Shown one piece after another: positions 9,990 through 22,044 of a DNA stretch of 64,000 bases. Every line of letters begins with the position of its first letter. Within the stretch, counting starts at the first letter, position 1. Origin of the DNA: Hygrophila difformis (taxonomy: Eukaryota; Streptophyta; Magnoliopsida; Lamiales; Acanthaceae); NCBI GenBank assembly GCA_030278955.1, contig JAOANR010000014.1, positions 760,965 to 824,964 of the forward strand, written 5' to 3'. The notes below the pieces were generated by a model. That model was not told the origin of the DNA. It saw nothing but the letters and a program-made list of their open reading frames with translations, and did not search any database. A program made the position numbers and the translations under genes.

Positions 9990-12900
9990 AGCCTGGGGAA
10001 CCATACACCGGAAGCATCCGCCGCTAAATCCCCACTCACGAAATCCGGAGGGAATGCCCAGGTGGTGTAGAACTCCTCACTCGAAGCACCATATTTCGCC
10101 AATCCATCCGCCACTTTGTTTCATTCCCGAAGGACATGGAAAATAGAGCAATCACCGAAGGAGGACCGTAGATCTCGTATCCTATGCAGCAGCGTCGCGT
10201 GTGGATGAAACAAGTTGGTATCATCCAATAACCCAATCGTCATCCGCGAGTCTGTGTAGCAATGCACACGTCGAACACCAGAATTAGCCACATACTGTAG
10301 CCCCTCTGCCAAAGCAAAAAGCTCCGCAAATGCATTAGTATTACGGCCAAGATAACCACTTCCTCCACCTCTCCACAGGCCCGACTCATCTCTAACGACA
10401 AAACCAAACCCCGAGCGCCCCGGATTTCCCAAGGAACTACCGTCAACATGCAAGATAGTCCACGTGGCGCCTCTCATGTTCCAATTCACCAGTCGAGTTT
10501 CCCTAGGGATATCGCCTCGTGTAGGCCTGCCACGATTGATATCCTCAACCAACCTACGGATGTCCCTAAGAAGAAGCCATCGAGAGCGTTGGATACCCCT
10601 AAACACACGAGCATTTCTTTCAAGCCACAGAATCCAAATCGTTGCCACGAATAGAGAACCATAATAGCACACCATCCCTTGCAGAAACCCCCGGATAACT
10701 TCCTTAGGAATATCACCACAGTCTTGAGGAATGGCAACCCGAATGCTCCGCCAAATATGACGAGCCCAGTCACAATAAAACAGGCAATGGCACCAAGATT
10801 CTACCTCCGTCCCACAAAGAACACATAGTGGAGAGGCGGCTAGGGAGCGATTAAATCGGAGAGCATTTACTGGGAGGGATTTATGAGAAAGAAGCCACAT
10901 CAAAAAGCATATTTTTTCTGGAGTAGCAGCTTGCCAAATCCAGCTCGAGTCCGTCACATCAGGATCATCGTTAGCAAGGAAATGATATGCTGATTTCACC
11001 AAATAAACCCCAGTCGAAGTACCTTTCCAGATCCACAAATCAGGTGTAGCGTGATGCAAAGATGGAGGAAGGACTCCATTAAATTCTTGCAGGATGTCAA
11101 GCAGCATGGGGGTGTAAAGATGATCCCATTTCCACTTACCATCAACAATGATGTCTTTGACTTGAAGCTCAAGATCCTGCACCGCTACATAGGGAACACG
11201 ATGACCAAGCTGAGTATCATTCCACCAAGAGGAAAACCACAAGGAGACCGAGCCACTCCCAATGCGGAGAGAGAAGTTATTACGAAGCAAATGGGCAATC
11301 TTGTTAATAATGTTCAAAACATTCTATCTGCCAGGGGGGGAGGGTTAAGAAGAAGACCCGTGGCCGGCAAACCCCCTCTAACAAGCTGCACCCAGGTCTT
11401 GTCATGAGAATGAATAATCCCCCAAAGAAGCTTGCCCAACATCGCTACGTTCATAAGGCGGGATCGGCGGATGCCAAGGCCACCAGTCTTCTTAGACGAA
11501 GCCATCTTCTCCCAACTAACCAAGTGTAACCCCCTTTCCCATCCTTATCCTTCCACAAGAACCTATTGATCCGACGATCAATGGCCGAGCAGACAGCCTC
11601 TGGAAACCAATGAAGCTGCATGAAATAAGTCGGGATTGCTGCCATAACCGAGCGACATAGTGTGAGTCTCCCGGCCTTGTTAAGCAATTTCGAGGCCCAC
11701 CCCTCCAACCGCGAGTCCAGTTTATCCAGTAGAAAGGTGAAATCATTTATCTTCCGTCTGCCCATGAGCATACGAAACCCAAGGTATTTATCAAACTGAT
11801 CGACCACAGGCATGGCCAAGATGGATGCAATCCAAGCCCTATCCGGTGTTGTTACTGCTTGAGGGATGAAAATAGAGGACTTATCAGGATTGAGGACCAT
11901 TCCAGAAGCTCTCCCAAATGTCTTAAGGGTTTGAGAAATGAGCTGCACACTCTCTCTATTCACCATCGTGCACAAGATCAAGTCATCCGCAAATAATAAG
12001 TGAGAAATGCCGATACCTGACTGATTGAGCTTGATAGGCAACCATCGCCCCTGATTAACCAAATCAGTAATCATCACCGAGAGCTTCTCCATAACGATGA
12101 GAAATAAATAGGGTGAGATCGGATCCCCTTGGCGCAAGCCCTTTCAAGGAGTGAATTCATCAAGAGCTTTCACATTCCATAAAAGTGAGTAAGTAGGAGA
12201 TGAAACACAATACATCAATAGATTAATAAGGGCGTTAGGCATATTCAATTCATGTAAACACTTCTCCAAAAAATCCCAATGTACATTATCATAAACCTTG
12301 GCAATATCAATCTTCAAAATAACCCCTTGGATCCGACCCCTAGACCCTCCCATATGACTGATCATTTCTTGAAGAGTTACTGCATTATCAACTGAGCCAC
12401 GCCCCGGAAGAAATGCATTTTGATGAAAGGAGATGCAACTTTTAAGAAGAGGACGTATCCGCTGAACTAATAGCTTGGTGAGGACTTTATATAACACATT
12501 ACAGAGAGTGATTGGCCGAAACTCCTTCAAGGATGTAGGCTGCGGCACTTTCGGGATAAGGCGAATAAACGCTCTCGTAAGCTCCCTAGAAAAGTTCCCC
12601 GTCTGGAATGTAGTTTTCATGAAATGAAAGACGTCCGTTCCAACCACGCTCCAGAATTTTTGGAAGAAAAAAGCCGGGAATCCGTCAGGCCCCGGTGCCG
12701 AGTAACTTTTCATATGCAAGAGCACTTCAATCACTTCCTCTTCAGAGATATCCTTCATGAGGTCCTCCATATGCGAATTCAAGATAGGTTTGAGAGAGGG
12801 GCATGACAGATCACCCCCATCAGATATGGGATCCATCACAACAGTATTATCTGAAGTAGCATATAGAGATGTAAAGAAATCTTTAGCATGATCCCATAGC

Positions 12901-14080
12901 GAGGCGCTACACTCACACCAGTCACCGTTTGGAAGTTTGAGACCATGAATCCGGTCCCTATGCCGCTTACTCTTTACCTTTGCATGGAAATAGGATGAGT
13001 TACGATCCCCATAACGAACCCATTTGTCTCTTGCTCTCTGAAACCAATACATTTCCTCTTGTTCCAGAATAGAGTCATACTCCCTTCTCAGCTCCGACTT
13101 CAACAGGTTAAGGCGAATAGAATCCACACGCTCAAGAGCACGAGCAAGACCATCCAACCTTTTCCGAATTTTGAGTTTTCGCCATTTAAAATTCCCTCAG
13201 GCAGCTCGTTGAAAATTCATGGACTCCACCCGAACGTTATTCAGCCTCTCACCAATCGAACTAGCCTCCGCCCCCCACGACGTATCCACCACCTGTTGGT
13301 AATTATGTTGAAGAGACCAACTCGCTTCCCAGCGGAAGGGGGAGGAGATGGCCGGGGCCGTCCCACGATTCAAGAGTAAGGGGCAGTGGTCCAATCCCAT
13401 ACGGGAGAGGACCTGGACGTACCCATGAGGGAACATATCAATCCATTGAAGATTACTCACAGCCCTATCCAGCCTCTTTAGGATGCGTTGGTAATCCCCA
13501 ATCGGTCTAGACCAATTGAACAATCCTCCGACTGTGTTGATGGTAGATAGACTACAATCATACAGTAGGTTACAAAACTCCTCGGCCCTCGAGAGATTAT
13601 ACAGACCACCCCTCACTTCCTCCGAGCATAAAATTTGGTTCCAATCGCCTATAATAATCCAAGCTTCGGTGATCAAGGAAGCAAGTTCCCGAATATTCTC
13701 CCGGTCATTACAACGCAATGAGTAAGACGGGGCTGCATAAAGAGATGTGATCAACCATGAACAAACGCCATTGGACAACCTAATTGTCAGCAACCTATCT
13801 CTCTCGTCAAAGACATCGGCCTGGAACGAACCCCCAGCCCGGAGTAAGATCCAGATCCCACCAGAACGTCCCATCGCCTCCTGAATACAAAGCGGGGTAT
13901 AACCTGCTCGAAAAAAAAAAAAGAAATGTGACCGAACAAATAAAGATTGAGGTTCCAGGAGGAACACAATATCCGGGCGATGAGTACGCAAAAATCCAAC
14001 AAAACATGCCTAGTTGGGATACCAACCAGACCTCCAACATTCCATGATAATACTTTTAGGTTTCTAAAATCCATAGACAT
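9990..14080 (-). pseudogene. LINE ORF2: endonuclease, reverse transcriptase and RNase H, multiply broken
   Basis: It starts as MDFRNLKVLSWNVGGL (about 14074), the usual start of the AP-endonuclease domain. A frameshift near 13990 is followed by RTHRPDIVFLLEP, IIGDWNQIL and GLDHCPLL. TGA stops occur at 13199-13197 and at 12146-12144, the latter just before KGLRQGDPISPYLF of the RT. The RT has the catalytic box FADDLILC (11451-12137 frame) and RPITLCNVLYKVLTK. Frameshifts follow near 11520 and 11315. The 11317-10121 stretch has the zf-RVT region (FLMWLLSHKSLPVNALRF, CVLCGTEVESWCHCLF) and RNase H (VDGSSLGNPGRSGFGFVVRD, CYTDSRMTIGLL), with one more frameshift near 10120 and a tail near 10000. A T-run at 13910-13922 has inserted extra Phe codons. 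Confidence 0.88.
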
Positions 14081-14112
14081 AACAAATTATGGAGTTTGGA
14101 TACGGGAAAACC

Positions 14113-15498
14113 CTAATTTTCCATGTGATCTTCGTCGTCTGGTGGCCTATCCAAGGAGGTAGTTGCCACACCTGAATCCACCGATGAACCTTCTCCATGA
14201 CCATGGTTCCTATGCTTGGCATCTTGACCATCATTCGGTCTACTCCGCTTTGCAGTGGAGGGAAAATCACGATTGGATGGAAGGGAGCTCATACCAGGGA
14301 CTTTCCATTTTCGGCCCCTTTCGACGCCTATGTTTGAAGCTTCATTTCCCTTGGATAAATTCCGAGGCCTAGAAGAATTCAGGCCCAATCCTACCGATTG
14401 TCCCACAGCAACAAATTTTTGGGGAGGCCCAATATCCAAACCCTTACCTTTCTTAGGTCCAGCAGATTTCTTGCGCACCACCTTGACCCAATCATCAGCT
14501 GGCGGTTGACAAGGAATGTTTCCTTGTTTGTCAAATCCTGTCGTGGCGGAATCCTTGCGAACGTGGGAAACTGAATCCGAAATTCCAGCTTCCCTTGTTT
14601 CCTCCGAACCTGCCAAGTTTACACCATCAGATCCACTCTTCGGCGAAAGAGCCGCCGGCGAAGGCAGTACCCCCTGATGTGCAGGTTGAGTCGCCGGAGC
14701 AGGCACGCCTTTCTCAGGACATTTATTACTACCATGCCCATACCTCATGCAAGAAGTACATAATAAATGAAGACCCTCGTATGCCACTTTCTGCCACTGT
14801 CCCCCAACAAGGATGCTAGAGACCACCGGAAGTCGCAAGTCGATCTCCACACATACTCGAGCATAATTCCTGCATTCGCCTCCCTTCGACAGCTTGTCCA
14901 CTTTCACCGGGGTACCAAGCCCAGCTGCCATCCGTGTGAGACAGTATTCATCATAATATTCCATTGAGAGACCTGGGAAACGAGCCCATACCACGGTCGT
15001 TTAGGGCGTAGTTTCATCCGCTATAAAATTGGGCTTCCATGGCGAGATGGTCAGGTAGCTATCAAAAACTATCCATGGCCCTTCATTCAGTACTTTAGTC
15101 CGTCCCGATAACTCGTCGAACTTCACTAAGAAAAAGCCAGACCCAAGGGTTATCATCTCAAACTTGTCAGGAAGTTTCCACAGCTGCGAAAGACGTTCCT
15201 TCAGAGCCATATAGCCCACGGATTTCCATAGCACCGAGATTATTAGGGCATCCTCCCAAGGCATACGCAAGCGCTTTTCGGTTTGAGGATCAATGGTGAT
15301 ACGCGGCTTAAGCCGGTCACCATCGATGAAATCCAACACCACCAGAGATTCTTTCCCCGGCTCCTCCATCAAAGGGGAGGGGGGAGCAGGCTTCCCAGCC
15401 AAAACCTTATCTCGAAAGGAGATTTTGGTTCCACCGGAGAAAACAAAACCCGATTCCGACTTGGAGGGAGGGGGAGGGTTCACAGGAGAGTTCGCCAT
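14113..15498 (-). pseudogene. LINE ORF1, gag-like RNA-binding protein with one internal stop
   Basis: The frame from 15498 to 14113 is 462 codons and is broken only by TAA at 15003-15001; the frame is the same on both sides. The N-terminal part (GGTKISFRDKVLAG, then PWEDALIISVLWKSVGY and GPWIVFDSYLTISPW) matches the DUF4283 domain of plant L1 ORF1. After the stop, VWARFPGLSMEYYDE and a CCHC-type knuckle CTSCMRYGHGSNKC follow (zf-CCHC_4), then a low-complexity basic tail ending at 14113. In LINEs this protein binds the element RNA and forms the RNP. A single nonsense change suggests a fairly young copy. Confidence 0.85.
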
Positions 15499-15688
15499 TT
15501 TTTATAGCATCAGCATCCTACTACATAATTTTTTGATTACACAAATTACTACATAATTTTAAACTTTAATAAACTATCATCATCATTAATTTGTGAGTTT
15601 GAACGATAAAAAAGTAATTTTAGAACAAATATTAAAAAAAAGATTGATTTAATTTCAGTATATAGTATTTTTATTTTTATTTTTATGT

Positions 15689-15872
15689 GAATTACCGAAT
15701 ATCCCAGCCATATTGGGCTCAATACTAGTCATCGAGGATTTGATGGGCATAAAAGCATTGAAGGGTTGTTTCACCTAAAACAGAATTATGTATACACAAA
15801 TACTCGAACCCGAGACTTTTTCTTAAACTGTCAAAGCCACATACTACTCAGATCAACTGCGTTTGGTTATAA
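15689..15872 (-). mobile_element. tRNA-derived SINE (family 1)
   Basis: Minus-strand copy flanked by the 11-bp duplication tatttttatgt (15678-15688, 15873-15883). On the minus strand it has the B box TCGGGTTCGAGTATTTG and the downstream body CAGAATTCTG, ATCAAATCCTCGATGA and GGGATATTCGGTAATTCAC shared with the other family 1 copies. Confidence 0.75.
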
Positions 15873-15946
15873 TATTTTTATGTTAATCTTTTCCAAAGTT
15901 TTTTTTACTTTAAATCATAAATAATCAGTTGATAATTTTATGCATT

Positions 15947-16038
15947 GTAATAATAATAATAATTATTATTATAATTTATAATAATAATAATAATAATTAT
16001 TATTATTATTATTATTATTATTAAAAATTATAATAATA

Positions 16039-16069
<31 letters not shown>

Positions 16070-16124
16070 CACTGCATAAAATAATTATTATTACACTGCA
16101 TAAAATAATAATAATAATAATTAC

Positions 16125-16173
<49 letters not shown>

Positions 16174-16236
16174 GTTACACTGCATAAAATTATTACTATT
16201 CCACTGCATAAAATAATTATTATTACACTGCATAAA

Positions 16237-16310
<74 letters not shown>
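15947..16310. repeat. TTA/TAA microsatellite with an interspersed cactgcataaaat motif
   Basis: Long (TTA)n/(TAA)n tracts, broken about five times by a 13-16 bp word cactgcataaaat (near 16070, 16095, 16178, 16200 and 16225) that is repeated between trinucleotide blocks of different length. The tail 16240-16310 is almost pure (TTA)n. The Asn/Tyr-rich open frame across it is an artefact of composition. Confidence 0.85.
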
Positions 16311-16314
<4 letters not shown>

Positions 16315-16345
16315 TCATGCTCTAATCTAATTCCTTTTTATATTA

Positions 16346-16684
16346 CTCCATCCGTCCCACTATTTGTGTCCCAAAATTTTTGGGCACGGTATTTTATGTG
16401 AGAATAGTTAATATTTAATGTATGAGTATATTAGTGTTTAAAGTGATGGTAAATTAGGAATTGATGTGATGTGATTGTAATTAATTTGAATTTTTAATTG
16501 ATTTATTTATTTGTGATGTGATAGTTGTGTGTTTGAAATTTTAGTATATTTATTTATTAGTGTGATATGATGAAAGTGTGTTTAGTAATTAAAATATTTA
16601 ATTATTTCCTTAAAAGGAAATGTGACAATTGTAATTGGACGGACCAAAAAGGAAAATGAGACATAATTAGTGGGATGGAGGAAG
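16346..16684. mobile_element. Stowaway-like MITE, same subfamily as 1218-1577
   Basis: It starts actccatccgtcccactatttgtgtcc next to TA and ends with the inverted agtgggatggagga. The motif aaaatttttgggcacggta and the interior (gtgatgtgattgtaattaat) match the copy in the copia element. The last bases before the right TA are eroded. Confidence 0.72.
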
Positions 16685-16879
16685 CATGTGATTTTATTAT
16701 TTTTATTTTGTCCTATTTAGTTATAGTTTGATTATTCTTTTGGTGACATAGTTTGATTATTCATTGATTAGATTAGTTTTAGTCTAATTTAATTTGATTT
16801 TAATAAAAAATAATTAATGGTTTCGATAAAAAAAAAAAAAGAAGTACAAAAGAATCAAGAATATAACGGAAAGTACCAA

Positions 16880-17048
16880 AAGCAATTGGCTTGAGTGTAT
16901 TGAGACTTTAGTCGCTTAAGTAAGATACCGGGCTCGAGCATTGTATATGCATAAAACTGATTCAGAAGAGGCGTTCTACATTGCCCACGCATATTCTCGA
17001 TGAATTAGTCTTATTATATCAAATGCGTCACGGAATACACGGTTATTC
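16880..17048 (+). mobile_element. Degenerate SINE (family 1)
   Basis: It reads TTGGCTTGAGTG (A-box-like), GGGCTCGAGCATTG (B box), GTATATGCATAAAACTG and a tail in GGTTATTCACC, collinear with the copy at 18315-18492. I could not find a clean target duplication, so the borders are approximate. Confidence 0.6.
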
Positions 17049-18296
17049 ACCAAATAAATATAACAAAAAAGTGTTCCCTTTTTAATTGATTATTATATCA
17101 TGCCAAGTTTATATTAACACTATAATTAATTGTTTATTTATATTCTGCAATATTAAATAACTAATTACCTGGTGACGAGAACTTGACAGTCCCCTCATGT
17201 TGTGTGTTTGATTCTTCATTCGATTTCATATCTCCCTTTGTTAGAATGTTTTTTCCACGTAATATATTAAATTTTAATTTTCAAATATTTAATAATTTTT
17301 AACTTAATATAAAAATTAATTTAATTATATACTTTTATTTATATTTCATTAAATTATATTTGTATTTTATTTAATACCTCCTCCGATTTTTTTATGTCTA
17401 CATTCCAATTACTATTATTTTCAACTAGCTAATTTTGGAGCCTTATTTTGTTAGGTTAAAGAATGACAACATGAGTTTTGTAGTTTGTAATTTCTACTTT
17501 GACTATAACTTTACTATATTTTAATTAGCATTGTAATAAATCATATAAAATCATCCAAAGTCGCCGGTTGAAAACAGTTTTTTTCAATATAGCAATTAAA
17601 AAAACGTACGTAGTATAATATATTTTCAATATATTTCAAGTACACTCAGCTCCATCAATGCGCACTCTAAAACACTCCATCAATAGTTGATGTCAGTAAA
17701 GAAAACGTTTGGTTGAAAATTAGGATATTTTAACATTATTTTTTACATGATGCATACGTTATGATTATTTTTAAGAGCAAATTTTATAATATAACCAGAA
17801 CTTATATGACTAACCATTTATACCCTTAAACTTATTTTTTGACGAAAGATACACATAAACTTTAAGTCTAAAAATCTTCTATATTTTAAAATATCAAATA
17901 AAACCTTTCATTTCTTAAAATTATCTCATTTTTGTCCTAAAACTTGAAGGAATCTCATTTTTACCCTAAAAAAACTTAAAATAATAAAATATAGTTATCC
18001 CTAGGGCTTTATAGCTAATAATTGATTAAAAGATAAACGAGACTTAATCAAAATAAAAAATCAATTATGAAAATCCTTAATAGTTAATTTGTAAAAGAAA
18101 AACTAATAAAAATCAAATTAATGGATGCAAAATCAGTAAACACAGCGAAACAATAATTGAAAAGGTAAAGCTGGAAAAGAATAGATTTTTTAAAAAATAC
18201 TGTAAATTAATTATAATGTTATAATTTTTTGTCCAATAAAAGTTGAAAAACATTACAAACGGAAAAAAAAAAATACAGTAGTAGCTTAAAATAATG
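17049..18296. other. AT-rich intergenic stretch
   Basis: No gene or clear element was seen. The stretch 17800-18060 contains line-like A/T-rich text with no open frame of note. Probably old decayed repeats. Confidence 0.4.
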
Positions 18297-18314
18297 ATGA
18301 GGCATGGAATGACA

Positions 18315-18492
18315 GCAGTTGGCTTGAGTGGATGGGGCTCTAGTTGCTTAAGCAAGGTTTCGGGTTCGAGCATTGTGTATGCAAAAAACTGCTTTGGGAG
18401 AGACACCCTTAATTGCCCTTGCAGATCCTCGAGGGATTAGTCTTGGGTCCAATGTAGCCTGGGATACTCTGGTATTTACCTAAAAAATAGTA
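18315..18492 (+). mobile_element. tRNA-derived SINE (family 1) with perfect 18-bp duplication
   Basis: The best-preserved copy in the window. The 18-bp target duplication atgaggcatggaatgaca is exact at 18297-18314 and 18493-18510. The body starts gcagttggcttgagtgg (A box), then gggttcgagcattg (B box), gtatgcaaaaaactgctttg, tcgaggga ttagtcttggg and a short A-rich end. The 5' part resembles a tRNA and gives an internal pol III promoter. Confidence 0.85.
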
Positions 18493-18988
18493 ATGAGGCA
18501 TGGAATGACATCAGAACTAAAAATTAATTATAATTAAAAAATTATACAAACAATAAATTAAAAATAAAATTAATTATATTGGATAATTATAATTAAAAAA
18601 ATAAAATATTAGTTCAAAAATTATAATCACAATAAAAATTAAAGCAATCACTTAATAAAATTTAGTGTCAATAAGAATAAAATTATAAACAAAAAGGTAT
18701 AAATAAATTTCGTTAAACTAAACGTCGTCCTTGTTATAAAAAAAAAAAAGTTTTTTTAAAAAACTTTAGGAGTAATAGTCAATGTGTATAAAATATTTGG
18801 GGCTAAATGATATTTTAAAAAAAATATAATAATGCAAAAGTATAATTTTTACCAACTTTAAATAGTTAAAGGAAAAGGCGGCTATATACACTCAACAAAT
18901 GTGTTTAACCACTCAATGTTATGAACACAGGGCAAAAAATGAAAAAAAGACATAATGTTAGGCACCCAATTTGTTTGTACCAAATTTA

Positions 18989-19260
18989 TCTTTTTTTTTT
19001 TTTTTTTTTTTTAAGGTAAAAAGATGAACAGCATTAAATGAAAGGATCGGACCACTGCATTGCCCGATAGGAACATCCAAAAAATAATAAAAACCTAATA
19101 CCAACACACACTACACTAAAACACACACTCACATCGAGCACACATCCGAGAAAGGAGCGACATACCACGAAATCGCGAGACCACCGATCAGGAAACTGAG
19201 ACCACCAAGATGCCAAGGACGCACGGCGACGATGATGGCAGCGACCGTGGTGGATGAGGT
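18989..19260 (-). mobile_element. Probable 3' fragment of a poly(A) retroelement
   Basis: A T22 tract (18991-19012) followed by sequence that on the minus strand reads through a short open frame (19216-19034, about 60 codons) and then CTTTTTACCTT before the A tract, like the 3' end of a plant LINE. No domain is recognisable. The TRIM at 19268 lies immediately beside it, so one border is lost. Confidence 0.35.
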
Positions 19261-19267
19261 AGACATT

Positions 19268-20210
19268 TGTTAGAAATAATAATGTAGAATTTTAATATTT
19301 GAATTTGAATTGGATATGGAAGTTGGTTGCTTTATTTGTGTAGGTAGTTTGTTGCACATTTTTAGGTATTTGGTTATTTTCATATCTCTTAATCTAGTCA
19401 AGTCATTTTGTATAAATATCATTGCTATGATGAATAATAACTGAGAGTGAAGAAGTATTTTATATTGCCGTATATTTCACTCTCCATTGCCTTTCTTCTT
19501 GTTCCTTTAAATTCCAACAGTGGTATCAGAGCCACCACCGATCTAAGGGCTTAGATGGAAGATAATGGTGATCAAGATGAAGGTGACGATGCTCCTGGAT
19601 CGTCATTGTTCTGGATCTTGTGAAGAATTGGTGCTTCCAAAATTGAAGGTTGAAGAGATAGTGCTTCAACAAGTTGATGAGATGGTACATCAACAAGTTC
19701 ACGAAGAAAAAGTTGCTGAAGAGAAGTGCTTCAGAGTTTAATTGGTGAAAAGTGTACCGGATGAAGTGAAGTTGGAGAGAAGTGCTCCAACAATGTTGAC
19801 TGGGGAGAAGTGCTCCAGATTTGGGTGAGAAGTGCACCCAATAATATTGGAGAGAAGTGCTCCAATGGATGCCAGAGAGAAGTGATCTAGCAAAAATGTA
19901 CGCAGGAGAGAAGTGCTCCAACAAAATAATTTTATTAAATTTCTACATTAAGGGAGGCTGTTAGAAATAATAATGTAGAATTTTAATATTTGAATTTGAA
20001 TTGGATATGGAAGTTGGTTGCTTTATTTGTGCAAGTAGTTTGTTGCACATTTTTAGGTATTTGGTTATTTTCATATCTCTTAATTTAGTCAAGTCATTTT
20101 GTATAAATATCATTGCTATGATGAATAATAATTGAGAGTGAAGAAGTATTTTATATTGGCGTATATTTCACTCTCCATTGCCTTTCTTCTTGTTCCTCTA
20201 AATTCCAACA
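19268..20210 (+). mobile_element. Complete TRIM (miniature LTR retrotransposon), 943 bp
   Basis: Two 252-bp LTRs (19268-19519, 19959-20210), each starting TGTTAGAAAT and ending TCCAACA, enclose 439 bp. A primer-binding site TGGTATCAGAGCC (19521-19533), complementary to initiator tRNA-Met, lies 1 nt after the 5' LTR, and a purine tract aagggaggc (19950-19958) precedes the 3' LTR. The 5-bp duplication acatt is exact (19263-19267, 20211-20215). I count about six differences between the LTRs (about 2.4%), so the insertion is moderately recent. The interior encodes no protein and is made of gagaagtgctcca-type repeats. It must rely on another element for reverse transcriptase and integrase. Confidence 0.93.
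19671..19925 (+). repeat. gagaagtgctcca repeats inside the TRIM
   Basis: About eight imperfect copies of a 13-17 bp word (gagaagtgctccaac and variants such as gagaagtgcacccaa, gagaagtgatctag) at 15-40 bp spacing fill most of the TRIM interior. Earlier text (19630-19700) carries the related gtgcttcaacaag. No start codon or long frame uses them. Confidence 0.7.
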
Positions 20211-20454
20211 ACATTTTTTTCCCAAAGCTTTCTTCCACTGTTTTCTTCGTTGTTCTTCGCTGTGTGTATATGCATTTTTTTTGGGGTTTTTTTTTTTTAC
20301 ATTATGAGTTAAGGCATTTAGATTTGTATTAGATTCTGTGCTAGACCTGTTCATCGTTGTTGTTTCGATCTGATTTTGTGCTAGATTTTTTTTTTTTTGT
20401 TCCATGATACTTGATACTTGGGTGTTCTTTATTTTTGAATTTTTTTTGTACACA

Positions 20455-20934
20455 TCCATGGTTGAAGTTTGACCCCTATTTCTTTTTTGGGTGTCCCACG
20501 AAATTTGATCACTTTTCCTTTTTAGAAAAATTAAATTAATATAAGTTTGATTAGAAACTTAATTATTGTCAAATAACATTAAAAATATTTACTTTTACTA
20601 TTCTGCACAAATTCCAATGCATTTTTACTTTCCTACACAAAGTCCCTTATATTTATTTAATTCTTAATATTACAAAATTGATACAAATAAAAATTGTATA
20701 AAATATATATTCTAAAACTACGCGATTAGATGATTCTAACAAGACCACACTTTAATATTTTTCTCTAATTACATCATTACGATAATATTACGTCAAAGTT
20801 AAACAATAAACAATATAAAAATTTATTAGAATCTTAAACACATTTTACTCACACCACTTTAATTACCAAACTCCACCACCTAAATTACTGTGCCCAAAAG
20901 AAAGGATTCAATCTTCGCGGGACGGAGGAAGTAT
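20455..20934. mobile_element. Stowaway-like MITE, long subfamily
   Basis: The right end gcgggacggaggaagta and the left part ttttttgggtgtcccac match, in inverted sense, the elements at 53781-54229 and 61404-61854. These share cttttgggcac, the aatatctcaaa-type middle and acatgattaaaaa-type text. The left terminus is degraded. Confidence 0.6.
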
Positions 20935-22044
20935 AACTTTTGGAGATCGGGCAAACAGCCGCGGCTATCCATGGCCGTGTATAAGACAACGGCCAGATGT
21001 GGCTGTTGGAGATGTTAGATGAATGACGTTTTATTTATTTATTTATTTTTTATATCAGTTGTTCAAAACCAAATGCTGGATGTTTGGTTAGAACCACGAA
21101 CGACCATCACTGGCCGTTAGCATATTAGACTGGCCGGCCAGTGGGTTTTTTTTTTTTTTTTTTGGTATACCGTTTGTTCTTGGTATTGATGTTATTTTCA
21201 TCTTCATTATCCATTGCATTCAAAATATTGTTGTGAAAGATGGAGGAAGCGAGGAAACTAGAAGAAAATGTAAGCTGTGGAGGAACTAGGATTTTGGTTT
21301 GAATATGAAGAAAAAGGAAGATAATAGATAATTGTTGAGTGCTCCAATCCTTAGCAACTGTGCTTATAACATTCTTTGTATTGGTTTTTTTTAGTTGGGT
21401 GCTCATAAGGTGGGCTTTAGTGCTCATAACATTAGACTAGCTTAAATAAGGGTATTTAGGATATTTCATTTGGATATTGGGTGCCCCAATATTACATACA
21501 TGTGTGTGTATATCCGCTGGCAAAAGATAATTTTATTGGCAATAAAAAAGTTTAAGGATATAATTGAACAATCATAGAAAGTCGAGGGGCAAATTTTTCT
21601 AATTGCTCTTTTTAAAAAAAAAATAAATAAAGAAGAAGGGCAAATTCATAACTTACAAAAAAGTACAAGAAACAAGTAATGTCATTCTCATTCTTGGTAT
21701 AAGAACTATATTTCCAACATTTCGTTTCAAGTCGAAAAGGATTGAAGTTGTTATTTTACAGATAAAATCATGGAAATGCATGATAGGCTAGAAATGTTAT
21801 TTATAAAGATGTTTTTCAGAATTTGTAAATATAAGGGTTTTATGATAATTTCGTTGTTGTATTGTATTTATAAAAACAATAATTATTTATATATATATAT
21901 ATATATATGTGTTCAAGAATATTTCTTTAACTAATAAATAATTAATCCCACGCATTGTGGGGCAAGTACTCCATTCGTCTCAGAAATATATATTTCAACT
22001 AATAAATTTATTCTAGTATTTTTATATACTACTAATAAATTATA
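20935..22044. other. Intergenic region, no gene seen
   Basis: AT-rich sequence with a T19 tract at about 21147, an AT dinucleotide tract (21888-21907) and scattered unresolved repeat text. The words cataacatta and gtgctcataa near 21370-21440 may be ends of a further unclassified MITE. Confidence 0.35.

Larger units (their letters stand above)
9899..15520 (-). mobile_element. Full-length but inactivated L1-type LINE with 14-bp target duplication
   Basis: About 5.6 kb on the minus strand, bounded by an exact 14-bp duplication ctacataatttttt (9885-9898 and 15521-15534). The 5' end is near 15520 and the A-rich 3' end near 9899. It holds ORF1 (15498-14113) and ORF2 (14080 to about 9990) with endonuclease, reverse transcriptase, zf-RVT and RNase H domains in the order usual for plant L1 elements. 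Several stops and frameshifts inactivate both ORFs. The intact 5' end shows complete reverse transcription, unusual for LINE copies, most of which are 5'-truncated. Confidence 0.92.

Noticed and set aside
10448..14819. Plus-strand frames across the LINE
   Set aside because: All lie antisense to LINE ORF1 or ORF2 and have no domain content.
16021..16233. Asn/Tyr-rich open frame, and the idea of a CRISPR-like repeat-spacer array
   Set aside because: It is a trinucleotide microsatellite; the separating word is variable in spacing and this is a plant nuclear genome.
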